DNA of 64,000 nt from Lactuca virosa (taxonomy: Eukaryota > Streptophyta > Magnoliopsida > Asterales > Asteraceae). The notes beneath the pieces are model-generated. The model saw only the letters and a program-made list of their open reading frames with translations. It was not told the origin of the DNA and searched no databases. Position 1 is the stretch's first letter. Each line of letters begins with the position of its first letter. Positions 46,761 to 59,412 of the stretch are shown here, in pieces. The stretch covers positions 36,167,972 to 36,231,971 of the forward strand of contig CAKMRJ010003334.1 of assembly GCA_928212115.1 (NCBI GenBank), written 5' to 3'. Made by a program: the position numbers and the translations under genes.

Positions 46761-49097
46761 TGTAACTACCCAAAAATCAAGGGTAAAAATTTCATTTTTA
46801 ATATAGCTAAAACATAGATACCATTTATTTCAAACATTTCAAATCATCATTAAGTAAAACATTTATTAGAGTTCATCCCAAAATCATTCATTCCGGAAAT
46901 CATAGGTGTGTGCACTGCGATCAATCCGAGCCCTTCTTTTCCAAATCGATGATACCTGAAACCAAAACTGTAAACCATAAAAACAAATCTTAGTGAGTTC
47001 CCCAGAGCATACCCCACACAATCCACATAACCATATAATCGAAATCAGCTATAACAGCTACATAAACCATATTAATCACATAACCATGCATATAAACATA
47101 TACGGATGTTATGGGCTCCCCCAGGGTCTTACTCCAGGATGCCATGGGCTTCCCACATGGTCTTATACCTAAGTGTCATGGGCTCCCCCCATGGTTTTCA
47201 ATAGGAAATCCATGGGCTCTCCACATGGTCTTACATCCAAGTGTCATGGGCTCCCCCATGGTCTTTAATAGGAAATCCATGGGCTCTCCACATGGTCTTA
47301 CATTCGGGTGCCATGGGCTCCCCCCACGGTCTTCCATGCAAGTATCACAAAGACAACTAGCATACCACATAGTCAATAGCATACTACATAATCACTAGCA
47401 TATCACATATACATGCATACCAGACATATCAGTAATAAATTTACAATAAATACTACAACTAACTGAATGGGCCGGCCTTGGTGCCTTAGACCCATTGGTA
47501 TGGTGAGGAGACTCACCTCGCACTACTGAAGTCCCACGGATAAAACTCTAGATGTTGGTTGACATATTCCCGAACTGTCAATCATCAAAACGACACCCAA
47601 TTAATAATTGGGTTCTAATACATAACCATAAGTCTACACTTAGGGTAAATGGACCATTTTACCCCTAACCTAGCTTGGTTCAAAACCAAGGCCCAAACTC
47701 ACACTCTGAAGGCCCAAAAGCCCAATAATCAACCAAGGCCCACTTATGGCCCAATTTTCCAAATTGGGCCCAAAACTCTACATGGACTTATTTTAAGGCC
47801 CAACTAATTATTCTAGTCCAAACAATTGGCATTCTGATTGTTCAATATCTCATAATCATCAAGGCCAATTATGGCCCACTTGTGGCCCAATTTTCCAAAT
47901 TGGGCTCAAGCCTCTCTAATGGGTCTTATCCTAAAGCCCAATAATTTCCTCAGTCCATAAATATGTTCCCAATTGGCCCACAAAGGCCCACATCAGCTTA
48001 GTCCAATAAATGGCCCAATAAGAACCCAAACCTAATTAAGGTTTTTCACATAAAATGACAATTAGGGTTAACTGTTCCTACTTAACCCATTAATGACTTA
48101 ATCCATTAAGTCCATTACTCCACTAGAACAAACTAAGTCGGGCATAGTTCGAAATTCCAAACCAGTGGTCCTACGTGGGTCCCGATAAATCCAAAATACA
48201 TATTCCCAAAATTAGGGTTTTCCAACCAATCACAAGACCAATTAATCCAATAGTTAAGTGTTTACATTAATTAAATCCTAATCAAGTCGGGTACCACCCA
48301 CTACCACCTCGGACAATGGTGGTTGGCGGTGGTTCACAACGGCAGCCACCACCTCACGGTGGTGGTGGTTATGATCTTGGGCCAAAGCAACACCAAAATC
48401 ACTCCAAACGTCGATCCAAACGCACCCGAAAGCCCACAACCACTCGAGATGGTGGCTAGCAGTGGCGGAAGCAGGTGGCAGAACGTCGGCAGCAGGTGGC
48501 GGTGACGAGTTCTTTTCGTTTTTTCCTGTCCAAGAATATCCATACAACATTAAACTCATGAACTAGGCTCACACACACCAAATCACGCACACAGCCACCT
48601 TCCCATGGTGGCTGGTGGGGGCAAAAGAAATTGCAGCCACAACCTCACGGTGGTGGTGGTTGCTTTCTGGCCAAAATATTGTTCACCCAACCCCATCTGT
48701 TCATGACGCAAGACCACAGCTCCCAACCACCGACTAGGTAGCTAAGGACGCTGAAACAAGAAAAACGACAACCATAGGGTTGCCGACGACTGCAACCGAC
48801 GTGCACGACATCGTCTCACCGAGAATAGCGAAGGAGAGGAGAGGGTGAGGTGGCAGATGCGCTTACCGGCAGTTGCTTGGTAGCTCGCGACCCAGCACAG
48901 CGACGAATCACGGCTTCAACACTCATTCTCGGTGGTTCAATCGGCTGTCCCTGGCGTCTCCAGCAGCAGGGTTGGTGGTGGCGCTCATCGGCGAAGCGGC
49001 GCGCAGACGGTGGAGTTCGACTGGACTAATAACGACGACCTTCTCTCATGGTGGCAGTTGATGGATTCCCCGACGATGGCGGCTGAAGGATTCCCCA
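46761..49097 (-). repeat. 5' LTR of the non-autonomous Gypsy element, truncated
   Basis: Matches 36684-39020 in order, including the hairpin array (47103-47340) and donor block (47469-47520). The match stops at about 49097, so the outer part (roughly 0.45 kb of U3) is missing. Confidence 0.8.
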
Positions 49098-49553
49098 ACA
49101 TATAGCATTGTATTTTTAGAAATACCAGGTATAGCATATAGAGCATTGTGGTTTGATTCTTTATAAAATTACCAACATTTAACATTTCATTTTCATATAG
49201 CAACATGGGAAAAATTAGAGCCAGTATATGTAAAGAATTGTAAAGTTTGTTGTTATTTCCTGTTTCTCTATCCAGAATCCAAACATCTATCATGAGCTTG
49301 GAGGGTCTGAAAACTTTTACAGGTTTGTTATTTTGATCGTTCAAAAGACGTTTATACCCTCCTCATACTCATCATTGAAAATAGCCATATTATAGTACTG
49401 ATACTCCTGCTTTATTTTTGGTTGTTTGTTCCGACTTTCCGGCATCGTGACAACACAACCAGGACGGGATTCAAAAGAAAGAATGAAAGAAAGCTTTGAA
49501 GAGGTTTGTATTAGTACTCTCTTATTGACAATGTTTTTCTTTTATGATAGACC
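49098..49553. other. short host or remnant segment
   Basis: AT-rich sequence with exon-like borders but no recognised protein. It may belong to the same broken locus as 57251-57555. 49549-49553 is the AGACC target duplication. Confidence 0.4.
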
Positions 49554-50341
49554 TATTGGATTAGGTATCTAAGCCCATAACTATAATTGGTATGTACTTG
49601 ACCCGATAGTAGCATGGTCCTTTTGGGTTGCCTTCACCATAGCAATTTGATAGGATGGATATTTGAGAAAGAGGTTATTTGTGATTTATTAATATATTAT
49701 AAGAATAATATATTAATTGAGAAATCATATTATTTAATTTGTATTCATCATGAATTAATTTGGTGATCAAAAGAGACTGATTAAATTAACGGGGACTGAT
49801 TAAGTAAATGAGTAGTACTTATAGTTTTGGGCTAATGATCCATATTAATTAGGGATGGACGAAATCTATGTGAAGGTCCATGAAGATATTGTCCAAAGGG
49901 CCTATCATATGGGTTATTGGAATTCTTAAGGCTTGAGCATGTGAATTAGGGTTTCCAAGTTAAAACCCTAAGGATCCTACACTAAAAATAGTCACCCTAG
50001 CACTCCCAAAATCGGCCAATGCTTCAAAAAAGAAACCCTAGCCGATTTTTGGTGCCTCCTAGCCTCTCTCTCTCTCATAATCCTCCACTGTTCTTGGTGT
50101 TTGTGACTTATTAGAGGTATCACATTTGAGGTACTAAAGCTCTTAAAAGGTCAAGATCTACAAGCTACAACAAATAGGTATTCATCTAACTTGTTATATG
50201 TTGTAAATCTCAAAATTGTATGCTAGTTAGGGTTCATGCCTTGGATAATTGAAATTGCATGTATAACTTGAGAAAACCTAGATCCAAAGCATTAGGGTTG
50301 TATGTGCACCATAGGATTGTTATAGTGCTCAAAAACCATCA
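49554..50341 (+). repeat. 5' LTR of the Copia element
   Basis: 788 bp. Its first bases are TATTGG instead of TGTTGG, and its TATA box reads CTAAAAATAG, whereas the 3' LTR keeps CTATAAATAG. The splice donor AG|GTATTC is at 50178. Confidence 0.95.
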
Positions 50342-50342
50342 G

Positions 50343-50354
50343 TGGTATAAGAGC
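50343..50354 (+). other. primer binding site, one base changed
   Basis: TGGTATAAGAGC, an iMet-type PBS with C replaced by A. Confidence 0.85.
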
Positions 50355-50433
50355 TTAGGGTGTTTTCTATTATACCGATGCATTGGTTAACTGTTCAAAG
50401 CTGAAGCAAATCGAAATCTGGTCTCTGCTTGAT

Positions 50434-50515
50434 GAACTCGACGAGTCCATAATGGGACTCGACGAATTGGGGCAACTCGACGAGTCCATTGCCTGACTCA
50501 ACGAGTTGGCTCGTC
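50434..50515 (+). repeat. ACTCGACGAGT motif cluster in the Copia leader
   Basis: Four copies or variants (ACTCGACGAGTCC, ACTCGACGAATT, ACTCGACGAGTCC, ACTCAACGAGTT) in 80 bp right after the PBS. Confidence 0.8.
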
Positions 50516-51693
50516 TGTTGGCAGATTTTTCGGGATTTTGACCAAATTTGGATTAGGATCATTACCATAAACTATTTTGACTGATAAAATTTGCTTTTTC
50601 AGATAAGGTAATGATTATCCTCATCCAATTGAAAGATAATTGTCAATTTTAAGATAATTACTTGACTATATGATAAATTAATTATTTGTAGAATTTGATT
50701 TGAATTATCTTGTCATATGATATTAGATTAAGTGATAAAGTAAATTATAAGAAAGTTTCAAAATTTTCCCTCAAGTTTTGCAATTTAAAATTTGATTAAA
50801 AAGTTTTGATTTTGAAATATTTAAATTCTAAACCCTAGAGTTTTAAAAGTTTAAAATTCAACCCTTATACTGTTATAATATTAATAACTTAATACTTATA
50901 TATATATATATATATATACATACATATAAGACGATTCAGTCTTACCGTTAGTAGGCCTCATTCACGAAGTTGGTCTATATGGAGGGTATAAGGAAATTAT
51001 CTATAAAATGGCGATTGAATGGGTGTCCACTTTCATCCACCGCTTCCTTGACTAGTGGAGGGTTTTTAGCTGAACGGGTAGGATATGACATTAGTTCTCA
51101 TTAATAAGTATAATGATAATTATAAAAGTAACTAAATGTTTATCATAAATTCCCAATCTTAGTTACTTTAGGAAAAATGGGAAAATGGTGCTATTCCATG
51201 AAATTGCACTTTGCACCTTGCCAAGTCGTTAGTGGAGCGTGTGTGGCTAACCGACACACTAATTTGGACTAACAAGGGTGGCGAAGGGTAGGTCGAGAAT
51301 TATCATAGATCAATGGAGCGTGTGTGGCTAACCGGCATGTTGATTAGATGATAAATGACATCGAGAGTACCACGCACGTTTGCATGGTTATTCATACCTT
51401 GTTTGTGATCCTCGGTATCCCAGTCACAAACTTGAAGGGCATAATCGAGATTTAAACATGCCATTGAAAATTTCAATGAATCTCAAAGAACTAGGAATTT
51501 CATAAAACTTAATTTTGTTTTTGGTGGTGAAATTGGTAAATCGTCATTTACCTCCCTTGAAATAATTTGCAATTGAATTACGACATCCCTTTTCTGAATT
51601 GTGAATTATTGTGTTTGGGTCCTAACCTTAATATTTCATTTGGGTGTTATATTAAGGAATTTCTATCTAATAAAACTTGTTCTTCTTTTTCAG
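50516..51693 (+). other. Copia leader with predicted intron end
   Basis: AT-rich leader with a TA repeat near 50898-50920. It ends in TTCTTTTTCAG directly before the gag ATG (51694). With the LTR donor at 50178 this predicts a 1.5 kb leader intron. Confidence 0.5.
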
Positions 51694-52580
51694 ATGTCTA
51701 CTTCAAACAACGCTTCAAACTCAAATGCTTCTGGCTCTTTATCCCTCATGAACTTGTGTGGGAGGGTCATTTTCGATGGGTCGAATTTCAAAGACTGGAT
51801 TCGAAACATTCGCATGGCCATTCGATACGAGGAAAAAGGAATATGTCCTCGACAAATAGCTAAAGGAGATTAATGTAGAAATTGATATTGCTGAGGAACC
51901 GGCTAAGTATAGGGCTCATGAGAAGGACGCGACAAAGGTGTCATGCATCATGCTAGCCACTATGACTTCTGAGCTTCAGAAGTCCTACGAGGACTTCTGG
52001 CCTTACGAGATGCACCAAGACTTGATGGAAAGGTACCATCAAAGTGCTCGACAAGAAAGGTACGAGTTCATTGCCTCCATGATAACAACAAAAATAAAGG
52101 ATGGAGAGTCCATCACGGCCCACTTGCAAAAGATGCAAAGATATGTGGACCGCTTGCTAAAGTTAAATGTCAATTTCGACGAAGAGTTGGCTATTGACAT
52201 TATCTTACACTCTTTGTCTCCTTGTTATGATCAGTTCAACATGACTTATCATATGAACAAGGAGGAAGTCACTCTAAGCAAGCTTCAAGGCCTACTGAGA
52301 ACTGCATATAAAGTAGTTTAAAAGGAAAATCTGTTATACCCACTCCTACTGCTGCTGCCCCGGTCCTGGCAATTGGACATGGGAAAGGGAAGAAAAGGAA
52401 AGCTCCTTCAAAGAATCACAAGGGAAATCTCATGATGAATCCTCTTATAATGGGTCCAAAGGTGGTTCTGCTACTCCCTCATCTAATCCAAAGGAAGCAG
52501 AGTGTTTCCATTGTCATGAAAAAGGGCATTGCAAACGAAGCTGCCCCAAATACTTACATGACGTTGAAGATGGGAAGATA
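51694..52580 (+). pseudogene. Copia gag (disabled)
   Basis: Gag would form particles and bind RNA. Start at 51694 after the acceptor. The N-terminal Ser/Asn-rich stretch leads to FDGSNFKDWIRNIRMAIRYEE, then an extra A in an A run near 51836 shifts the frame. A TAG (51864-51866 in the shifted frame) follows. The UBN2-type domain continues at 51938-52320 (MLATMTSELQKSYEDF...LLRTAYK). A further shift follows, then a zinc knuckle CFHCHEKGHCKRSC near 52502-52543. Confidence 0.85.
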
Positions 52581-52599
52581 AAGCCCACCTTTGCAGGTA

Positions 52600-55592
52600 T
52601 TTACACTATTCAATCTAAAAACTCATCGCATGTTAGTTCTTGGGTCCTTGATACAGGATGTGCTTTTCACATTTGTTCTGATTTGCAGGGTCTAAGAAGA
52701 AGTAGGGATGTGGACCATGGGAAGATGAACCTGATCATGGGAAATAGGAAATCGTCGCCTGTCACCAAGATTGGAGTTTATTCTTTAGTGCTTGGTAGTG
52801 GGTTAGGGTTAGAATTGAATAATTGTTGCTACTCATCAGAGATGACGAGGGATATTATTTCCTTTCATGGTTTGTACAGACAAGTTTTAGATTTTCGTTT
52901 AATAATGAAATTGGTTCTATAAATGCTTTTTATAATGGTACTCTTTATTTTGAAGCATTTCCTTGTAATGGAGTGTATGAATCTGTGATGGTTGTTGATA
53001 ACTTAGGAAATGATGTGTTGCATATTGATTCGTCTAATGGTTTAGACAAAGCATGCTTGTGGCATTTTCGTCTTGGACATGTCAACAAGAAGCGCATAGC
53101 CCAACTCCAAAAGGATGGAGTGTTGGAGTCTTTTAACCTTAGGTCAGATAACACGTGCGAGTCTTGTTTGCTTGGAAAGATGACCAAGTCACCCTTCACT
53201 AGTTCTTGTGAAAGGGGTGAGGGTTTGTTGGATCTCATACATACAGACGTGTGTGGACCCTTCAGATCCACCACAAGGGATGCGAATCGCTTCTACGTGA
53301 ATTTTAGTGGTGATTATAGCAAATATGGGTATATCTACTTAATCAAGCATAAGTCAACAAGTTTTGAAAAGTTCAAAGAGTTTAAGAAAGAAGTGGAGAA
53401 TCAATTGGGCAAGAAAATAAAGATGCTCAGATCTGATAGAGGTGGTGAGTATCTTAGTATCGAGTTCCACGATTATCTCAAGGAATGTGGAATTATTTCA
53501 CAATTGACGCCACCTAGGACACCACAACTTAATGGTGTAGCTGAGAGGCGCAGTCGAACCTTGTTGGACATGGTTCGTTCCATGATGAGTCGTGCTTTGT
53601 TACCTATCTCATTCTGGGGGTATGCCTTAGAGACTGCCGCCAATATCCTTAATCTAGTCCCAACTAAGAAGGTTTCCAAAACACCTCACGAGATGTGGAC
53701 AGGGAAGGTTTCCTCGTTAGCACACATCAAGGTTTGGGGTTACGAGGCTTTCGTAAGACGAGAGACTCACGACAAGCTCGAACCTCGTACTGAGCGTTGT
53801 ATTTTCATCGGCTACCCAGATATATCCTTTGGATATTTGTTCTATAGGCCTAGTGAGAGCGTGGTCTTCGTAGCACGAAGGAGTGTCTTTCGTGAAAGTG
53901 AAATAATATGCCAAGAGGATAGTTGGAGGCAAATTGACACTGAAGAGCTTCAAGAGTCAAGTGATGAAGGAACCTCTAACACTAGCACTCAACCTGAGGA
54001 TGAGACTCCTGTTGAACCAGTTAACGAGTCGTTACCTCTGAGATGTTCTAGTAGAGTTAGTGTTCCACCTGCATTTTATGGTTTTCATATAACAAGTGAA
54101 GTTGATACATTTATAAGTGATAGTACACTGTTAAATTTGGATGAACCTAACAGCTACAAGGAAGCCTTGGTGGGCCAAGAGTCTGCGAAGTGGAAAGAGG
54201 CAATGGACAACAAGATTCAATCCATGTATGGCAATCAAGTTTGGAACTTGGTTGACAATGTACCAGGTCGTAAGATGGTCGGGTGCAAATGGATCTTAAA
54301 GAAGAAGACCGACATGGATGGGAAAGTACACACATACAAGGAGCGATTGGTTGCGAAGGGATTTACTCAAACTCCTGGAGTTGACTATGACGAGACCTTC
54401 TCACTAGTAGTGAAGATCAAGTCTATAAGGGTTATGCTAGTCATATCTGCGTTTCATGATTATGAAATATGGCAGATGGATGTCAAAACCGTTTTCCTTA
54501 ATGGGAAGTTGGCTGAAGATGTTTACATGAGTCAGCCAGAGGGTTTTGTAGATGCAAAGCACCCTAATAGAGTGTGTAAGCTTGAGAAATCCATTTATGG
54601 ATTAAAGCAAGCATCTCGCAGATGGAAACGATGTTCCAACCTTGCAGGAGGTTAAATCCTGGCTTGGGAAATGTTTCGCTATGAAGGACCTTGGGGAAGT
54701 TACTTACATTCTTGGGATAAGGATATTGAGAAATAGGAGTAAAAGACTAATAGGACTTAGCCAAAGTACCTACTTGGACAAGGTGTTGAAACGTTTCAAC
54801 ATGGAGAATTCCAAGAAAGGAGAACTACCTATCTAGAGCAATAACAAACTGAGTAAGACTCAGAGTCCAAGTACCGATGCCGAAATAGCAGAAATGAGTC
54901 GAGTTCCATATTCTTCCGCCGTTGGCTCGATCATGTATTCTATGACATGTACTCGCCCTGATGTGGCCTTTGCTTTGAGCATGGTTAGTCTATATCAAGG
55001 GAATCCTGGTAGATCTCACTAGATAACAGTAAAGAACATTCTTAAGTACATACGAAGGACTAAGGAATGGGTCCTTACCCTCGGTGGGAGTGATAACTTG
55101 AGAGTGACAGGGTATAGTGACGCCAACTTTCAGGCCGACAGAGATAATTTCCGCTCTCAGTCGGGCTGGGTATTTACCCTGAATGGAGGAGCAGTAACAT
55201 GGAAAAGTTCCAAGCATGAGACTGTAGCTGATTCAACATGTGAATCAGAATACATAGCAGCAAGCGAAGCGTCGAAGGAGGCAAAATGGATAAAGAACTT
55301 CATTGGAGACCTTGGAGTTGTACCAGCTATAAAGGAGCCTATGGAGATTTTCTGTGATAACGAGGGTGCGGTCGTCTTAACCAAGGAACTGAGGGATCAT
55401 GGCAGATCCAGGCACATCGACAGAAAATATCATTTCATAAGACATCGAGTAGAAGAGGGACTCCTCGTAGTAAAGAGGGTATCGTCAGAGGATAACCCAC
55501 CAAATCCCCTTACGAAGGGACTGAGTAGGGTTAAGCATTTGCAGCATGCTAGGAGCATTGACCTAAGGGATGATATTAGTTTTAGTGATTAG
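52600..55592 (+). pseudogene. Copia pol: protease, integrase, RT, RNase H (disabled)
   Basis: Protease motif LDTGCAFHICS near 52646. GAG-pre-integrase zinc region (H-x3-H...C-x2-C; CLWHFRLGHVNKKR, CESCLLGK) at 53055-53190. Integrase core with D in HTDVCGPF, D in SDRGGEY and E in VAERRSRTL (53240-53570). The RT (RVT_2) starts near 54215 (WNLVDNVPGRKMVGCKWI) and runs to SIYGLKQASRRW at about 54625. There the sequence jumps straight to the region beyond the active site (TLQEVKSWL), so the YVDD catalytic segment of roughly 45 residues is gone. RNase H runs from about 55098 (GYSDANFQ, ESEYIA, FCDNEGAV) to the end at 55592. Stops at 54834 and 55019 are also seen. It cannot transpose itself. Confidence 0.9.
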
Positions 55593-56455
55593 ATAGACAG
55601 TTAGAAACTTGTAATAAATAAATGTAATTGAAATTTGATGATTAAATAATAAGAGTTTTATTTATAAGTAAAGTTTACTGTCTTTGATTAATTGTTTGTT
55701 TTGTGTTTCATTTTTGCATGTTTTGACTTCTAGAATAATATGATTCTTCAAACCATCCATAGTCAATCATACTTTGGAAGTAATCTATGAGGTTAGACTG
55801 TCATGAATTGCCTTGTAGATTGTCTAAGGTGTTTAGACATAGAAAAGGTTTGTTGCAACATTCATGAGTGATATTGAAATAAGGATTTGAGTATTTGATT
55901 AAACCCACGCTCACATGAATCTTTTAATGGAATTTATCACGAGTGATTGTGAGACGATAATATCGTATAGTCTTCAAACCAAGATATATGAGTTGTTAAT
56001 TATGATTTGGTTGTGCATTGATAGTACGAAACCGCATCAGTAACTTGATGTTATAAAACGTATTGTTGTGTATAATTTAACAAGTAATTAGTACAAGCAT
56101 ATAAGTCGAAGTTTATCTGTTCCTTTTATCCTAAGAGGATTAAAAGCGATATCTTGGGCCCCTCGATGATTTTTTTTTTGACTTATGTGTCGGGCCCGGT
56201 CAGGACTCAATTGATGTGTTCAATTAAGTTCTATGTCAAACAAATCAGAAATCTGGAAACAAACAGTTGGACAAATGAGTACGACTTTATTCCGTGTCTT
56301 TGTCCACACGATATCTTGAAGAACAGAGGATTATATGATCCCTTATCTAAAGGACACGTCAGAGTTCGACAACGGCTTTTGAGAGCTACGATTGCTAATC
56401 GGATTTTGAAGTTGCATTGGCAGTTATAGTTATTAGACTTATCCAAGTGGGAGAC
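55593..56455 (+). other. Copia 3' untranslated region and polypurine tract
   Basis: Family-conserved non-coding tail (55780-56450), matching the minus-strand sequence at 19835-20560 of the gag-only element. Ends with AAGTGGGAGAC at 56445-56455. Confidence 0.85.
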
Positions 56456-57250
56456 TGTTGGATTAGGTGTCTAAACCCATAACTATAATTGGTATGTACT
56501 TGACCCGATAGTAGCATGGTCCTTTTGGGTTGCCTTCACCATAACAATTTGATAGGATGGATATTTGAGAATGAGGTTATTTGTGATTTATTAATATATT
56601 ATAAGAATAATATATTAATTGAGAAATCATATTATTTAATTGGTATTGATCAGGAATTAATTTGGAATTAATTTGGTGATCAAAAGAGACTGATTAAATT
56701 AACGATGACCGATTATGTAAATCAGTAATACTTATAGTTTGGGGCTAATGATCCATATTGATTAGGGATGGAAGAAATCTATGTGAAGGTCCATGAAGAT
56801 TTTGTCCAAAAGGTCTATCATATGAGTTATTGGATTGCTTAAGGCCTAAGCATGTGAATTAGGGTTTCCTAGTTAAAACCCTAAGGATCATACACTATAA
56901 ATAGAACCCCTAGCACTCCCAAAATCGGCCAATGCTTCAAAGAAGAAACCCTAACGGATTTTTGGTGCCTCCTAGCCTCTCTCTCATAATCCTTCATTGT
57001 TCTTGGTGTTTGTGACTTATTAGAGGTATCACATTTGAGGTACTAAAGCTCTTAAGAGGTCAAGATCTACAAGCTACAACAAAGAGGTATTCATCTAACT
57101 TGTTTTATGTTGTAAATCTCAAAATTGTATGCTAGTTAGGGTTAATGCTTTGGATAATTAAAATTGCATGTATAACTTGAGAAAACCTAGATCCAAAGCA
57201 TTAGGGTTGTATGTGCACCATAGAATTGTTATAGTGCTCAAAAACCATCA
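56456..57250 (+). repeat. 3' LTR of the Copia element
   Basis: 795 bp, TGTTGG...CCATCA. An intact TATA box CTATAAATAG lies at 56894, and a donor-like AG|GTATTC near 57085. Confidence 0.95.
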
Positions 57251-57396
57251 AGACCCCTGTCAATGGAAACACGTACAATAGTTTTATTTTTACTAACTTA
57301 ATTTTCGATTATTGGTTTTGAATTTGGGTTTCTATTTTTTCAGGATGGTTGAAGGAAGGCTTTGGCAGGCATTCAGCCAAGGTCAGTTGAAGGTTT
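57251..57396 (+). other. intron-like sequence before the enolase fragment
   Basis: Starts with the AGACC duplication. Ends in a T-rich stretch and TTTTTTCAG near 57342, resembling an intron 3' end. Confidence 0.4.
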
Positions 57397-57555
57397 CAAG
57401 ATGCAAAACTTTTTGGTGATGAAGGTGGATTTGCTCCTAATAGTCAAGAAGACAAGGAGGGACTTGGGTTGCCTAAAACAACCATTGGTCAAGTTGGAAA
57501 ACTTTTAATTAGGATAGATGTTTCTACATCTAAGTGTGGTCAGATTTGTAAATAA
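57397..57555 (+). pseudogene. enolase fragment
   Basis: About 52 codons read GDEGGFAPN, then Q-E-D-K-E-G-L, the highly conserved enolase segment that follows the DATNVGDEGGF region and precedes the active-site lysine part. It then decays (K-L-L-I-R-I-D-V-S in place of the family's I-G-M-D-V-A) and stops at TAA 57553. Enolase is the glycolytic 2-phosphoglycerate dehydratase of about 440 residues, so only about a tenth remains. Possibly a captured exon or a pseudogene broken by transposons. Confidence 0.75.
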
Positions 57556-58615
57556 CAATAAGTATATATGTCTTTTAAATATACAAGGATTTGGGTTTCC
57601 TGAGTTTGAAATCCTCATCCGTGCATAAATTTTATTTAGTAAAAGTAATAAAAGGCTATGAAATACCCTCCAACCCCCGCAAACTATAGTTATAGATGAA
57701 GCAAATGCGAGAGTGAAAAAAAAAGAGAGAAGATGAAGTACAGGTTAACTTCAGATAACAACCTGACGAGTTTTGATTGCCAATTGCCAACACGGGAGGT
57801 TATCATTTGTGGTTAAATGACATCTTATGTTGCAATTACTTGGGTAGTGTTTTGTTGCATGATAGAATCAGAGGAAGGAATAGAATGATTCATTTCATTG
57901 GAATGAAAAAGAAATTGTTTGTTTTCCTTTAATATTGTTATATTTTTAACAGTTAAATGTACCGTTGTGTGTTTCACACCTATTTGAAACAATCATATTT
58001 AAATTTTGTCGAAAAGTCCTCACCCAAAAAAAATACATAATTGTGGGGTCACTCATCTAGTTTTATAATAAAAATGGTGTATGTTAAATGGTCTTAGTTG
58101 TAAATATACATCATTTTAGAATAAAAATGGTGTATGCTAATCAGTCTTAGTAACACAACGTACATATGTACATAATTATTCAAATATTCCATCACATGAA
58201 ATTTGATTGTATCTCCTTGAAGAGGTATTAAACTTATATTGTAGTAAAATAAATTTTCCACTAGTTAATGAGGTGGCAAAAATCGATAAAAAAAAAAATT
58301 AAATGCGCTAACACGAAAGGAACTTAAAACAAAATAAATGAGTTTGGGTAAGAGATTTCAACATTTTTAACTAAATAGGTTGTTAATAGAACATGGAACG
58401 AAAAAATTAAACGGATAATATTAGTGTTGAGAATTTTCAACTAAAAAGGATCTATTTATTTATATGTAAGTTTTTTTAAATATTATTTAGATAAACTTTT
58501 AATTCTTTAGATAAACAGGAAAAGCCTAAAACCAACACCATATAGAAAAAAAAACACTATAGATTGAATATTTTGTAGTTATCTTTTGCCTTTTTATATT
58601 TACATAGTTATTTTA

Positions 58616-58697
58616 GATGACAATAGTAACATGCGAACATATTTAACAAGTTAAATTGTCAAATGTATACAAAAAAAGAAAGTTGCCTAATTGTGAA
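58616..58697. repeat. single arm of a fold-back repeat
   Basis: 'gatgacaatagtaacatg...ttaacaagttaaattgtc' matches the right arm of the fold-back at 59497-59573. Confidence 0.65.
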
Positions 58698-59412
58698 AAA
58701 TCATTTTACAAATTTCTTAAAACCTTTTATAATTTTTTAAGACATTTATATGATACTTTTTTTCTTATAGGTCTTTTTAATATAATGTTTTAAACTTTGT
58801 TTTAAACTTTTTTTAAACTTTCATATAATTTTCATACAAGTGCTTTTAAACCAAATATTTTCTAAATGTTTTAAATTTTTCTTACAAGTTTTTAATTTCT
58901 TTTTTACATTATCATACAATTTTTTTTTATAACTTTCATACAATTATTTCTAAACTTTCTTTAAATACTAGTTTAGAATGTAGTATTAAAAAAATTAAAA
59001 AAGTTTATAAACTTCTAATTAAAAAGTATAAATAAAATTTATGATAATTTTAAAATATTTACATTATATAGATTTTTTTGTTTTTTTATTTGATATGTAA
59101 TATTTTTTTTTTGAAAGACCCTCCATGTTTTTTAAAAAACAAAAGAAAATTATAATAGGCTATATAAAATATTTCACAAAAAAACCATATTTATTAATTA
59201 AAAAGTAAAGTTTAAAATTGATTAATATTTAATTAATATTTATGGTAATAATTTTTTGCTAAAAAATAAATCAGTAGAAAATTGATTTGTCAGATTAAAA
59301 TACTATAAATAGGATAAATAATCAATCATTATGATAAATACGAAAAATAAAATCGCTATTAAAAATGATGAAAATAACTTATCAAAGTACTTAACTTTTG
59401 GTTTTGATCACA

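Larger units (their letters stand above)
36684..49097 (-). mobile_element. large non-autonomous Gypsy-type element
   Basis: Minus-strand element with LTRs at 36684-39458 and 46761-49097 (5' LTR, truncated in U3), PBS at 46746-46757 and polypurine tract at 39461-39471. Traces of Tekay-like ancestry are the short EDEI-type pol end at the polypurine tract, a leader stretch near 45780-45830 matching the Tekay leader near 9220-9270, and the shared LTR donor block. No gag or pol domain is readable. The interior holds a tandem hairpin array and a solo LTR. Confidence 0.8.
49554..57250 (+). mobile_element. full-length Copia (Ty1-type) retrotransposon, disabled
   Basis: 7.7 kb, flanked by AGACC (49549-49553 and 57251-57255). 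LTRs, PBS, gag, protease, integrase, RT, RNase H and polypurine tract are in Copia order. LTR divergence is about 5-6% by eye. It shares LTR and 3' untranslated sequence with the gag-only element at 19016-29835, so it represents the possible autonomous partner family. It carries frame shifts, stops and an RT deletion. Confidence 0.95.
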
